Below are positions 1 through 7,494 of a stretch of DNA of 64,000 bases, one piece after another; positions within the stretch are counted from its first letter, which is position 1, and each line of letters starts with the position of its first letter. Source of the stretch: Pseudoflavitalea sp. G-6-1-2 (lineage in GTDB: Bacteria; Bacteroidota; Bacteroidia; Chitinophagales; Chitinophagaceae); NCBI RefSeq assembly GCF_012927185.1, contig NZ_JABBGB010000001.1, positions 496,001 through 560,000 on the forward strand, in the 5' to 3' direction. The notes below the pieces were generated by a model. That model was not told the origin of the DNA. It did no database searches and worked only from the letters and a program-made list of their open reading frames with translations. Position numbers and translations under genes: made by a program.

Positions 1-520
1 ACGTGAAGTAATGTTCACGCTGCACCAGTTTTTTCGGATCGATGTCGAAAACAGACAGACACATTCTGCAACCGATATCCACACCTACACCGTAAGGGAT
101 CACGGCATTGGAGGTAGCAAGTACGCCACCTATCGGCAATCCATAACCGGAGTGAGCATCCGGCATCAAAGCTCCGCTCACCGCTATCGGCAGGCGTGAT
201 GCCTGGCTCATCTGATCCATAGCGCCTTTCTCGATAAACTGAGATCCGAATGTATTGAAGGAAACACCTGTTTTATTCAGTTCAATCACAGTCCCTTCTG
301 TTTCTTCTTTCGGAATCAGCTGCTGGGCGATAAGTCCCAGTACAGCGTCGTTCTCGTATTCAACAGGTGCTTTCAATATATTTTGTAAGATGTCCATTGC
401 TTCTTCGTTTGTGGAATGTTTGTATTCCCTTTGCATGATGTTCATTGCGATGCTGATAACCGGGCCTTCCGGGTATCCGATGTTTCTGAGGTCTTTTCCT
501 CTCAGTTTCAACTTTGCCAT
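1..520 (-). CDS. rtcB: RNA-splicing ligase RtcB, N-terminal part (cut by window edge)
   Basis: RtcB joins 2',3'-cyclic-phosphate (or 3'-phosphate) and 5'-OH RNA ends using GTP and Mn, in RNA repair. The visible 173 residues begin MAKLKLRGKDLRNIGYPEG and contain the family landmarks SGALMPDAHSGYGLPIGGV and GVGVDIGCRMC; the Asp and Cys of the DIGC motif are metal ligands in characterised RtcB. The C-terminal two thirds lie beyond base 1. The ATG at 520 is chosen because it begins the typical family N-terminus. The same frame stays open upstream for about 70 codons, including a very acidic stretch, but holds no ATG, GTG or TTG. Family assignment is secure. Confidence 0.93.
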   Translation of the reverse strand, partial: MAKLKLRGKDLRNIGYPEGPVISIAMNIMQREYKHSTNEEAMDILQNILKAPVEYENDAVLGLIAQQLIPKEETEGTVIELNKTGVSFNTFGSQFIEKGAMDQMSQASRLPIAVSGALMPDAHSGYGLPIGGVLATSNAVIPYGVGVDIGCRMCLSVFDIDPKKLVQREHYFT

Positions 521-624
521 TGTTCTTGTTTTTAATGCCGGTATGAATTCTCCTTCCCATTCATCTTCATCATCTTCTTCATCCGCATCGTCAAAATTCT
601 CAATTGATTCAATTTCTCTGCAGG

Positions 625-759
625 TTATCGCAGGCTGAATGCAGCTGGGTGCATTGGCTCGCGATGATCTGCCGCAGCAGATTTTTGTCGTTTCATTTTC
701 CTGATCTCCAGCACCGCGGAAATTCCGGTGATGATCAGGATGATTTCAAGCACTTTCAT
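625..759 (-). CDS. Small single-pass membrane peptide, 44 aa
   Basis: The frame encodes MKVLEIILIITGISAVLEIR followed by a basic, hydrophilic tail (RKMKRQK) ending AAFSLR. Residues 4-17 could form one short membrane helix. An unusually good Shine-Dalgarno sequence, AAGGAGG, lies 5 bases before the ATG (plus-strand 765-771), which is uncommon in Bacteroidota and supports translation. It is upstream of rtcB on the same strand, 104 bases before that start, so co-transcription is possible. I do not recognise a family; conservation alone would settle whether it is a gene. Confidence 0.5.
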   Translation of the reverse strand: MKVLEIILIITGISAVLEIRKMKRQKSAAADHREPMHPAAFSLR

Positions 760-858
760 GTTGGCCTCCTTTCTTTTTCGTCTTTGTTTTGGTTGTTGGA
801 TGGCCCATTTTCAGGGGGATCCAGGTTTAATGTTGCTTCTTCCGTTACCGGCGGGAAC

Positions 859-891
859 TAAAAAAGCCCGGCGGTTTTATCCGGCCGGGCT
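859..891 (-). terminator. Rho-independent terminator, leftward
   Basis: Perfect 8-bp stem AGCCCGGC (865-872) / GCCGGGCT (884-891) with an 11-base loop. Read on the minus strand it is followed by a run of six T. It ends a leftward transcript coming from the small ORF at 923-1087. Confidence 0.8.
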
Positions 892-922
892 TCTGGTATG
901 TTGTTCAGCGAAGTGCTGATAA

Positions 923-1087
923 CTATATCTCAGTTAATCCCGACCGTATTCGTTTGTAAAACAATTCATTGCCTTCAAAGTGCCATGCAGAAAACGAACA
1001 GCCCATACGCTGCATACTCATTCGCTGGCGGCTGCATGCCACTTGCGGAGTATCCGTTACTGCCTGAATATTTACACTTTTTAGCAT
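923..1087 (-). CDS. Possible small protein, 54 aa
   Basis: The frame starts MLKSVNIQAVTDTP and ends LFYKRIRSGLTEI; a shorter version could start at an internal Met (MSMQRMGCSF...). It is bounded on the left by a strong leftward terminator (859-891) and on the right by another one (1119-1146), so some transcription unit must lie between them on this strand, and this is the only sizeable frame there. No family recognised, no signal peptide. An untranslated RNA occupying the same interval is the main alternative. Confidence 0.3.
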   Translation of the reverse strand: MLKSVNIQAVTDTPQVACSRQRMSMQRMGCSFSAWHFEGNELFYKRIRSGLTEI

Positions 1088-1118
1088 ATATATCACTGTT
1101 ATATTGAATGCTGAAAAA

Positions 1119-1146
1119 CAAAAAACCCCGCAGTTGCTGCGGGGCT
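1119..1146 (-). terminator. Rho-independent terminator, leftward
   Basis: Perfect 8-bp stem CCCCGCAG (1126-1133) / CTGCGGGG (1137-1144), 3-base loop, followed on the minus strand by TTTTTTGTTTTT. It lies about 33 bases after the stop of the 30-residue ORF at 1179-1271. Confidence 0.85.
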
Positions 1147-1178
1147 TGTATTTTGAAGGATCTTTTTTCTGATCCCTG

Positions 1179-1271
1179 TTATGCTGCAGCACAACAAGCC
1201 CCGCGGATGGCATCACTCTCATTGAGTGCAAACCACTTCACTGTTTCGATATGTTGCATCTTTCGGGACAT
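1179..1271 (-). CDS. Candidate 30-aa peptide gene
   Basis: The peptide starts MSRKMQHIETVKWFALNES, continues DAIRG, and ends ACCAAA with two adjacent cysteines. It forms a complete miniature transcription unit: a near-consensus Bacteroidota promoter 15-50 bases upstream (1293-1324), the ORF, and a strong terminator just after it. No membrane segment and no match I can name. The Cys-Cys tail invites comparison with ribosomally made modified peptides, but no modifying enzyme is seen near it, so that remains speculation. It could also be a small regulatory RNA that happens to hold a short frame. Confidence 0.45.
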   Translation of the reverse strand: MSRKMQHIETVKWFALNESDAIRGACCAAA

Positions 1272-1292
1272 GTTTTAAATTGTTTGTCGATG

Positions 1293-1324
1293 CAAAATTG
1301 AAACTATTTTTTCATTCCTGCCAA
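1293..1324 (-). promoter_or_regulatory. Predicted promoter of the 30-aa peptide
   Basis: On the minus strand TTGG (1321-1324) is followed after 20 bases by CAATTTTG (1293-1300), one mismatch from the Bacteroidota -7 box TAnnTTTG. The spacing fits the primary sigma factor. Predicted transcription start near 1286, a leader of about 15 bases. Confidence 0.45.
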
Positions 1325-1435
1325 TTTTTTCTCCGGATTTTTTAAAAAATATTTTTTACTCCGCTCCCGCTGAAGTAGCAGAACCCCTATAGGAATTGGG
1401 CTTCAAAATGATTAGATTTAGTAAAACACACACGT

Positions 1436-4276
1436 ATGCTGGCCAAATCCTTTTTAACAACACTGGGATTGCTGTTGCTATCCCATATTCCCATGTATGC
1501 ACAAAAGCATACCGTAACCGGAAAGATAACAGACGCCCAAACAGGAGAAGCCCTGAACGGTGTTTCTGTCAGAATCAAAGGAAGCGGTATCGGAACTTTC
1601 ACCAATCAGAACGGACAATATAACCTACAGGTACAACCGAATAACGAGATCGAGATCACCATGATCACTTACAAGACAATTACAATTCCTGTTGGAGATC
1701 AGTCTGTGATCGATATCAAACTGGAAAGACTCAGCTCCGAGCTGGAGCAGGTAATCCTCATCGGTTCCCGCCGGTCGGGGCGTGTGAAAATGGAAACGCC
1801 CGTTCCTGTGGATATCGTGAATGTAGGGCAGGTAGCGCTTCCTACGGCGCGCATGGATCTCACTGCACTCATGAATTACTCCGCGCCTTCTCTCAATTAC
1901 AACAAACAAAGTGGAAGTGATGGTGCAGATCATATCGATCTCGCAACACTTCGCGGACTGGGGCCCGATCAAACGCTGGTGCTTATCAATGGCAAGCGCC
2001 GTCACCAGACCGCCTTCGTGGCTGTATTCGGAACCAGAGGCCGCGGCAACTCAGGCACAGACCTCAGCGCTATTCCCATTGGAGCCATCGATCGGGTGGA
2101 GATCCTTCGCGATGGCGCATCTGCACAATACGGATCGGATGCCATCGCGGGCGTAATCAATATCATTCTCAAAAAGAATGTGAATCAGTTCACGGGCAAT
2201 ATCGGATGGTCCGGGTACTACGATAAGAAATACAATCCGCAATCCAAACCCGATCTCGGCATGTACGAATACGGAAGCGCTATCGATGGCAATTCCGTTT
2301 CGTTCAACGGAAACTATGGAGTGCCGCTCGGCAAGAATGGCGGCTTCATCAATCTCACAGCTAATTTTCTCAGCAGCGGAAAAACTTTCCGCCAGGCAAT
2401 GGACACCAATTCCAACAGCAAGAATTTTATGATTGAAAACACGGTGCGTCGTGCACATGGCGATGGCTCTGTTGTTGCAGGCGGCGGCTTCTTCAATGCC
2501 GAGATACCAGTTAAGAATTCAAGAACTACCTTCTACTCATTCGGTGGATTCAATTACAAATCAACCGATGCATTCGCTTTCTCGCGAAACTTCTCCGCGA
2601 AGCCGGAGCGTTTTGTAACCACTCCCGACTTTCAGCTGATCGATATTCCCGGACTGATCAAAACAGACAGAACGGGTGATCGGTATTTCGATCCGCATAT
2701 TCAGTCGAAGATCCGCGACTACTCTTTTGCAGCAGGAGTAAGAGGCAGCACCAACAATCACTGGAACTGGGATGTGAGCAACGTTACCGGCGATAACAAC
2801 TTCCATTTCTACGGAGACAAAACCGTCAACGCATCATCGAGCAATCCAAATAAAACGCATTTTGACGACGGAGGTTTCAGCTTCCTCCAAAACACGTTAA
2901 ACGTAAACTTCAGTAAAGAGTTTCCAAAAGTATTGCAGGGCTTCAACCTCGCCTTCGGCGCTGAGTATCGCTATGAACGATACAAGTTATTCGCAGGCGA
3001 AGAAGCATCCTATAAAAATTTCGATCCGAATAAATTCTATACCGACGGAAGTGACAAGATCTATGTAGCTGCCGGTGCGCAAGGCTTTCCAGGCTTTCAG
3101 CCCGGAGACGAAGTGAATGCAAACCGATCTACTATCGGCGGATATGTTGATGCAGAATTGGACATCACCAAAAAATTTCTCACGGGCCTCGCATTCCGTT
3201 ATGAGAATTACAGTGATTTCGGATCGACCTTCAATTTCAAATTTGCTACGCGATATAAAGTCACGGATAATTTCAATCTCCGTGGATCTTTCAGCACCGG
3301 ATTCAGAGCGCCTTCGCTGCAGCAGATAAATTTCAGCAGCAGCTTCACAACCGTTCAGGGTGGAACTATCGCAGAAGTGAAGATTGCACCGAACTATAGT
3401 CCCATTACACGCGCAGCGGGAATTCCGGAACTGAAGCAGGAGAAATCGATCAATGCCAGTGTAGGCTTTACCTGGAAACCAAGCTCTGCGCTGAGTGTAA
3501 CCATCGATGGATATTGGGTTCGCATCAAAGACAGGGTAGTTATTTCCGGGCAATTCGATGCAGGCGATCCCGACCTCGATCCGCAACTCATTGCAGCGAT
3601 GAAGCAACTGAATGTTAGCCTTGCGCAATTCTTTGCGAATGCAGTGAACACTACCAACCGTGGCATCGATATCGTTATAGAGTACAACAAAAAGATCGGA
3701 GCAGGCAATTTCAAAACATTGCTTACCGGCAATATTCAATCGATGGATATCGACAAGATCAATGTACCTGCCAAACTCAACAACACGCCGGATCTGGCCG
3801 CAACTTTTCTCACGGAGCGCGAGCAGCAGTTCATCCTTTCATCAGCACCGAAAACGAAGTTTGGCCTCAACCTCGAATACAATATCCGCAAATTCACTGC
3901 AGGACTGCGTCTCACCTATTTCGGCAAGATCCGCATTTTAGGATATGGTGATGGTACGTCCGATGATTTTGAAGGAGGCTTCCATCGCGGTGATCTCTTT
4001 GCATATGTTCCTGCGGATGCAGACAACAGGCCTGTGAAAGATGAATACATCTACAATGGGAAAGTGGTACCTGATATTTATTTCGGTTACAAGCTCTCAA
4101 AGAACCTGCACTTGTTTGTTGGTGCTGATAATATCTTCAATGTTCATCCGGATCTCGGTGTAGCGAAAGGCGCTAAATTCTGGGCATTCAACAACGAAAC
4201 CGGTGGTCCATGGGATGCAGTGCAGATGGGTGTAAATGGATTGAGAATGTTTGCAAGACTCGGCATTACATTTTAG
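1436..4276 (+). CDS. TonB-dependent receptor
   Basis: An outer-membrane active transporter of 946 residues, powered through TonB. Signal peptide about 1-23 (cleavage after MYAQ), a CarboxypepD-regulatory-like domain about 24-100 (TGKITDAQTGEAL), the plug domain about 110-250 (LRGLGPDQTLVLINGKRR and RVEILRDGASAQYGSDAIAG) and a C-terminal barrel ending in the aromatic signature RLGITF. No SusD-like partner gene follows, so it resembles siderophore or cofactor receptors rather than SusC pairs; substrate unknown. The 164-base AT-rich upstream region shows no recognisable riboswitch. Transcribed alone and closed by the terminator at 4311-4343. Confidence 0.93.
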   Translation: MLAKSFLTTLGLLLLSHIPMYAQKHTVTGKITDAQTGEALNGVSVRIKGSGIGTFTNQNGQYNLQVQPNNEIEITMITYKTITIPVGDQSVIDIKLERLSSELEQVILIGSRRSGRVKMETPVPVDIVNVGQVALPTARMDLTALMNYSAPSLNYNKQSGSDGADHIDLATLRGLGPDQTLVLINGKRRHQTAFVAVFGTRGRGNSGTDLSAIPIGAIDRVEILRDGASAQYGSDAIAGVINIILKKNVNQFTGNIGWSGYYDKKYNPQSKPDLGMYEYGSAIDGNSVSFNGNYGVPLGKNGGFINLTANFLSSGKTFRQAMDTNSNSKNFMIENTVRRAHGDGSVVAGGGFFNAEIPVKNSRTTFYSFGGFNYKSTDAFAFSRNFSAKPERFVTTPDFQLIDIPGLIKTDRTGDRYFDPHIQSKIRDYSFAAGVRGSTNNHWNWDVSNVTGDNNFHFYGDKTVNASSSNPNKTHFDDGGFSFLQNTLNVNFSKEFPKVLQGFNLAFGAEYRYERYKLFAGEEASYKNFDPNKFYTDGSDKIYVAAGAQGFPGFQPGDEVNANRSTIGGYVDAELDITKKFLTGLAFRYENYSDFGSTFNFKFATRYKVTDNFNLRGSFSTGFRAPSLQQINFSSSFTTVQGGTIAEVKIAPNYSPITRAAGIPELKQEKSINASVGFTWKPSSALSVTIDGYWVRIKDRVVISGQFDAGDPDLDPQLIAAMKQLNVSLAQFFANAVNTTNRGIDIVIEYNKKIGAGNFKTLLTGNIQSMDIDKINVPAKLNNTPDLAATFLTEREQQFILSSAPKTKFGLNLEYNIRKFTAGLRLTYFGKIRILGYGDGTSDDFEGGFHRGDLFAYVPADADNRPVKDEYIYNGKVVPDIYFGYKLSKNLHLFVGADNIFNVHPDLGVAKGAKFWAFNNETGGPWDAVQMGVNGLRMFARLGITF

Positions 4277-4310
4277 AAAGAACAGATTGATTACATATTG
4301 AATTCACAAG

Positions 4311-4343
4311 CGGACAGGAATTTTTTCTTGTCCGTTTTTTTTT
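4311..4343 (+). terminator. Rho-independent terminator after the TonB receptor
   Basis: Stem CGGACAGGA / TCTTGTCCG with one G:T wobble, a loop of T's, then nine T's. Confidence 0.85.
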
Positions 4344-4416
4344 GCAAAGAATGTCTCATCCGCAAAAAGAATTGCGAAGGTTTACTAAACACCGCAGCAA
4401 AATAATTCAATGAAAC

Positions 4417-5091
4417 CTAAGCGCCTTCAGGTGTGTAGAGATTATTCCGAATGGCGTAGATGATAATGCCAGCAGAATTCTTCACTTCCATTTTTTCGAG
4501 AATCTTCATGCGGATGCCTTCCACAGTGCGAACACTCAGAAAGATTCGTTCACCGATCTGCTTGCTGGTAAGCCCATCGCAGATGTACCGGATGATCTCC
4601 TGCTCGCGCTCATTGAACTCAGGTTTCTGTTGTTGCCTGTATGGATTGAATTTGCTTTTCGCAACGAGCTCGGCTAATTTATTGGAAGTATGCCGGCAGT
4701 AATATGGCTGCTGATCGTACACAGATTTAATGGCGTCTACGATTTCGTTCTTGTCGGCATTCTTGAGAAGGTATCCTTTCGCTCCTGCTTCGAGCATGTC
4801 GATGATGAGGTCTTCTTCGTCGAACATGGTGAGTGCAATGATACCAATATGCGGGTAATGTTCTGTAAGATGCCTTGTAGCAGCGGCTCCATCCATGCGG
4901 GGCATCTTCACATCACTGATCACAATATGAGGCTGGAGTTTCTTTACCTGTTCAATCAACTCACGACCATCGCAGGCTTCGCCTACGAGTTGTATGTCTG
5001 GTTGTTTTTGCAGCATGATGCGCATGCCATCGCGGAAGATCTCGTGGTCGTCAGCGATCACTACATCGATAGTGCCGTGGATAGTACTCAT
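4417..5091 (-). CDS. NarL/FixJ-family response regulator
   Basis: Transcription factor of 224 residues activated by phosphorylation. Receiver domain about 8-125 with the acidic pair D14/D15, phospho-acceptor D60 (VISDVKMPRMDG), conserved Thr in ALTMF and Lys in GYLLK; LuxR-type helix-turn-helix about 155-215 (GLTSKQIGERIFLSVRTVEG). The start at 5091 (MSTIHGT) is preferred to an upstream Met because the longer version would overlap the kinase gene and adds non-homologous residues. It lies 14 bases after the histidine kinase stop, so the two form a two-component system. Target genes unknown. Confidence 0.93.
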   Translation of the reverse strand: MSTIHGTIDVVIADDHEIFRDGMRIMLQKQPDIQLVGEACDGRELIEQVKKLQPHIVISDVKMPRMDGAAATRHLTEHYPHIGIIALTMFDEEDLIIDMLEAGAKGYLLKNADKNEIVDAIKSVYDQQPYYCRHTSNKLAELVAKSKFNPYRQQQKPEFNEREQEIIRYICDGLTSKQIGERIFLSVRTVEGIRMKILEKMEVKNSAGIIIYAIRNNLYTPEGA

Positions 5092-5105
5092 AAAACAGCA
5101 TTTGG

Positions 5106-5852
5106 TCAGATGGGGATCTCGATGGTGTACATGGTCCCTTTGCCGGATTCGGACAGGCAACTTAATTCAGCGCCCATCACTTCTGCCCTGCTCTGCAAGT
5201 TACGAAGTCCGAGACCCGGATTGTCTTTTATTTTTGAGAAATAGTCGAACCCTTTTCCGTTGTCTGCCGTCATCAGCAGCAACCTGTTTCCTTCGGTTAC
5301 CATCTTGATGATCAGGCATCCTGCATTGGCATGTTTGATGGTGTTGTGCACTATTTCCTGAATAATGCGGTAGATGTTTATTTCCTGTTGCTGCGTAAGC
5401 GTCAGCGGTTGTTCGCAGATGTATTTGATCTGTAATCCGCTGGCCTGCTTTGCATGCTCACCAAACTCAACGATGGCCTTCTGCAGGCCTTTCCGCACGA
5501 GGGTATTCGGCATCAGGTTGTTGGAAATTTCACGGAGCTTGGAGATGATGGTATCGATATGGATGCTCGATTTGAGAATGGTTTCTTCGTCCGTTTTGCT
5601 GATGGCATCGAGACTGTTGATCTGCAGTTTCACTGCAGACAGCAGCGGGCCCAGCTCATCATGCAGATCGGAGGCAATGCGTGTACGTTCTTTCTCAAGC
5701 GTATCAATTTCTGCCTGAATCTTCTCTTTATGTAAACGAAGGCTCCTTCGCTGATAGCGAATGATGGTGATGATAAAGTAGATGAGTATGGTACCCACCA
5801 CGCCAACCACAATCAAAAGGGCATCAAAAAGTTTTTCTTCCGGGGTATCCAT
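5106..5852 (-). CDS. Sensor histidine kinase (HisKA_3 type)
   Basis: 248 residues: one N-terminal membrane helix (about 9-31), a short coiled linker, a HisKA_3 dimerisation/phosphorylation helix with H64 in SDLHDELGP, and a HATPase domain with N-box QEIVHNTIKHA, G1 box DNGKGFD and G2 box GLGLRNLQSR. There is no periplasmic sensor domain of its own, so the signal probably arrives through the membrane or through the overlapping upstream membrane protein. The gene starts inside the end of that protein (40-base overlap), indicating translational coupling. Confidence 0.93.
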   Translation of the reverse strand: MDTPEEKLFDALLIVVGVVGTILIYFIITIIRYQRRSLRLHKEKIQAEIDTLEKERTRIASDLHDELGPLLSAVKLQINSLDAISKTDEETILKSSIHIDTIISKLREISNNLMPNTLVRKGLQKAIVEFGEHAKQASGLQIKYICEQPLTLTQQQEINIYRIIQEIVHNTIKHANAGCLIIKMVTEGNRLLLMTADNGKGFDYFSKIKDNPGLGLRNLQSRAEVMGAELSCLSESGKGTMYTIEIPI

Positions 5853-6481
5853 AATATCGCGACTGCATAGAACAGATTAGCCAATATGTTTGAATATACA
5901 TTTATTTCCTGAAGGTTCTGGCGGAATAGGGTGCTGATCTGTTTGAAGAGCTGAAGATTCACCAGACATACCAGTATGAAGAAGGTATAAAAGATGATGA
6001 TGCCCAAACAGATCCAGAATTTGGGATTGCGGAAAATATTCCGCCTGTCGTTCACCACTGCACGGTTGAAAGTGTTTACACTGAATGCAACCAGCACAAT
6101 GGAGTAGAGCATTCTGAAAAGGAAGTTAGGCACATGCAGATCGGAGACCACCAGCGTAATAGTTACCCATGCAATGAAACCCGCGCCCAGTATAGATAAA
6201 AAGGCCGTTCGGTTTCCATTGAAGAGTCGCCAGTTATGGAACATCCAGGTGAAGAGGCAGAAATCGAGAATGGAAAAGGTATTCAGCACCACGGTAAAGT
6301 TCCGTGGTTCGCCGGAATGAAAGAGAATCCGCGCAGTGATCTCAACGATCAATACGAGAAAGGTGCGATAAAGAAAGGGATAGTAAGACCGGTCCACTTT
6401 GGAAAACCTTACTATCCCGATCAATACGGCAAACACAATACTCAGGCTCAAAACAAAACGAACAGTATCATTCATCATCAA
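5813..6481 (-). CDS. Polytopic membrane protein, likely sensory partner of the kinase
   Basis: 222 residues with about six hydrophobic helices (for example 7-24, 38-52, 70-84, 95-112, 120-137, 155-178) and a basic C-terminus. I recognise no enzyme motif. Its 3' end overlaps the histidine kinase by 40 bases and the kinase itself has only one membrane helix, so a role as the membrane input module of the two-component system is a reasonable inference. The start has three consecutive Met codons. Confidence 0.75.
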   Translation of the reverse strand: MMMNDTVRFVLSLSIVFAVLIGIVRFSKVDRSYYPFLYRTFLVLIVEITARILFHSGEPRNFTVVLNTFSILDFCLFTWMFHNWRLFNGNRTAFLSILGAGFIAWVTITLVVSDLHVPNFLFRMLYSIVLVAFSVNTFNRAVVNDRRNIFRNPKFWICLGIIIFYTFFILVCLVNLQLFKQISTLFRQNLQEINVYSNILANLFYAVAILWIPRKKNFLMPF

Positions 6482-6537
6482 AGGTGGAGAGAAGATTATT
6501 GGATTGGTTTGCAGTAAAGCTATATTTTAGTCAGACA

Positions 6538-7032
6538 TTATTTCAGGCATGGGGGATCGCATTGGCCATATTCACCGCCACCAAAACCACCGTCTCCTGC
6601 CTGGGTTGCCAACTCGCTCTTTCTGTTGATGTAAAGATCTTTGCCTTGTTCATCAACCCCAACGAGCATGAGTCTGAATTCATCTCTGTTTCCTGTGTTA
6701 AGCACACCATAATAAACACGGATGCCTACGCATTTGGGATCTTTCAGAATTTCAACCAGAATTTTCTTATTGAAGGCTTCGCTGTTGGGGATGAAAGTTC
6801 CCGGAGATTTTATGTTGATGGAATCGCGGTCAGCCGTGAAGCTGCTCCTGAATTTCTTGATCTGATCGAGAGGAATGAAGTGATTGATGCGGCCCAGCGC
6901 AGATGTGTCTTTAGGCAAGGGTATCCATACCCCATCTTCTTTGGGAGCAGAAGTACAACTGTTCAGGATGAACATTGTACAAGTGATGCCGAGCAGGGAG
7001 AGCAAACTGGCTTTTTTCGGGTTAATTGCCAT
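6538..7032 (-). CDS. Lipoprotein of unknown function with C-terminal Cys tail
   Basis: 164 residues. The N-terminus has a hydrophobic stretch ending in a lipobox-like FILNSC (Cys 26), predicting an exported lipoprotein. A compact domain follows (LVEILKDPKCVGIRVYYGV, then EFRLMLVGVDEQGKDL), and the tail is glycine-rich, GDGGFGGGEYG, ending with a Cys-x3-Cys pair (CDPPC). It sits 56 bases upstream of the membrane protein/kinase/regulator genes on the same strand and could belong to that operon. Function not recognised. Confidence 0.75.
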   Translation of the reverse strand: MAINPKKASLLSLLGITCTMFILNSCTSAPKEDGVWIPLPKDTSALGRINHFIPLDQIKKFRSSFTADRDSINIKSPGTFIPNSEAFNKKILVEILKDPKCVGIRVYYGVLNTGNRDEFRLMLVGVDEQGKDLYINRKSELATQAGDGGFGGGEYGQCDPPCLK

Positions 7033-7153
7033 GATAATCTATTTTAAAAGGTTAAAAACGTGGCTAAAGATATTTTGAAATGCCAGCCCTCCTATAAGTA
7101 TAACTACCTAATCTGATTACATGGGGTACGTGTAAGAAAGGGTATTTTAACGG

Positions 7154-7184
7154 TTGTTCTACAGAAAGTATTATGGGAAATTTG
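7154..7184 (+). promoter_or_regulatory. Predicted promoter of the small protein at 7224
   Basis: TTGT (7154-7157), 19 bases, then GAAATTTG (7177-7184), one mismatch from TAnnTTTG. It implies transcription starting near 7190, downstream of the first possible ATG (7173), which is why the next in-frame ATG is chosen for the gene. Confidence 0.4.
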
Positions 7185-7223
7185 AGATGCAACACCACCG
7201 AAAAAATCATTAAAAAGTCAGTT

Positions 7224-7484
7224 ATGCGCCATCATTCTCCGGTTATGAGCAGCGATCAACGCCCTCACCGGAAGCCAGCCGGAAAACAACAGATTTCGCC
7301 CATCCTGGGCGATTCATTGGAAGTGATTGAAATGTATCATCGTGAAAAAGCAGCTGTGCTGGAGAAGAGTTTACAGCAGCTGAATCTGTTGGAGAATGCG
7401 CGCGAGATCGCATTTATTTGCCGCGAAGTGATGATTATCCGCGAAAAGATATCTGAGATCCTTAAAAGAAAGTTTCACGCGTAG
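7224..7484 (+). CDS. Small coiled-coil protein, unknown function
   Basis: 86 residues starting MRHHSPVMSS; a disordered basic N-terminus is followed from about residue 27 by a continuous amphipathic helix (SLEVIEMYHREKAAVLEK and onward) rich in Glu, Lys and Leu, probably a helical hairpin. The in-frame ATG at 7173 is less likely because it overlaps the predicted promoter. It converges on the radical SAM gene with 10 bases between the stops. No family recognised. Confidence 0.5.
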   Translation: MRHHSPVMSSDQRPHRKPAGKQQISPILGDSLEVIEMYHREKAAVLEKSLQQLNLLENAREIAFICREVMIIREKISEILKRKFHA

Positions 7485-7494
7485 GATCGCTCCC

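Noticed and set aside
11-638. Plus-strand frames of 62 and 127 codons at the left edge
   Set aside because: They lie antisense to rtcB; the serine-rich run is the shadow of its acidic upstream stretch.
923-1231. 102-codon frame reading through both small leftward units
   Set aside because: It would cross the terminator at 1119-1146; only the portion after that hairpin is plausible.
2987-3739. Long minus-strand frame (250 codons) inside the TonB receptor
   Set aside because: Antisense to a clear receptor with no family features.
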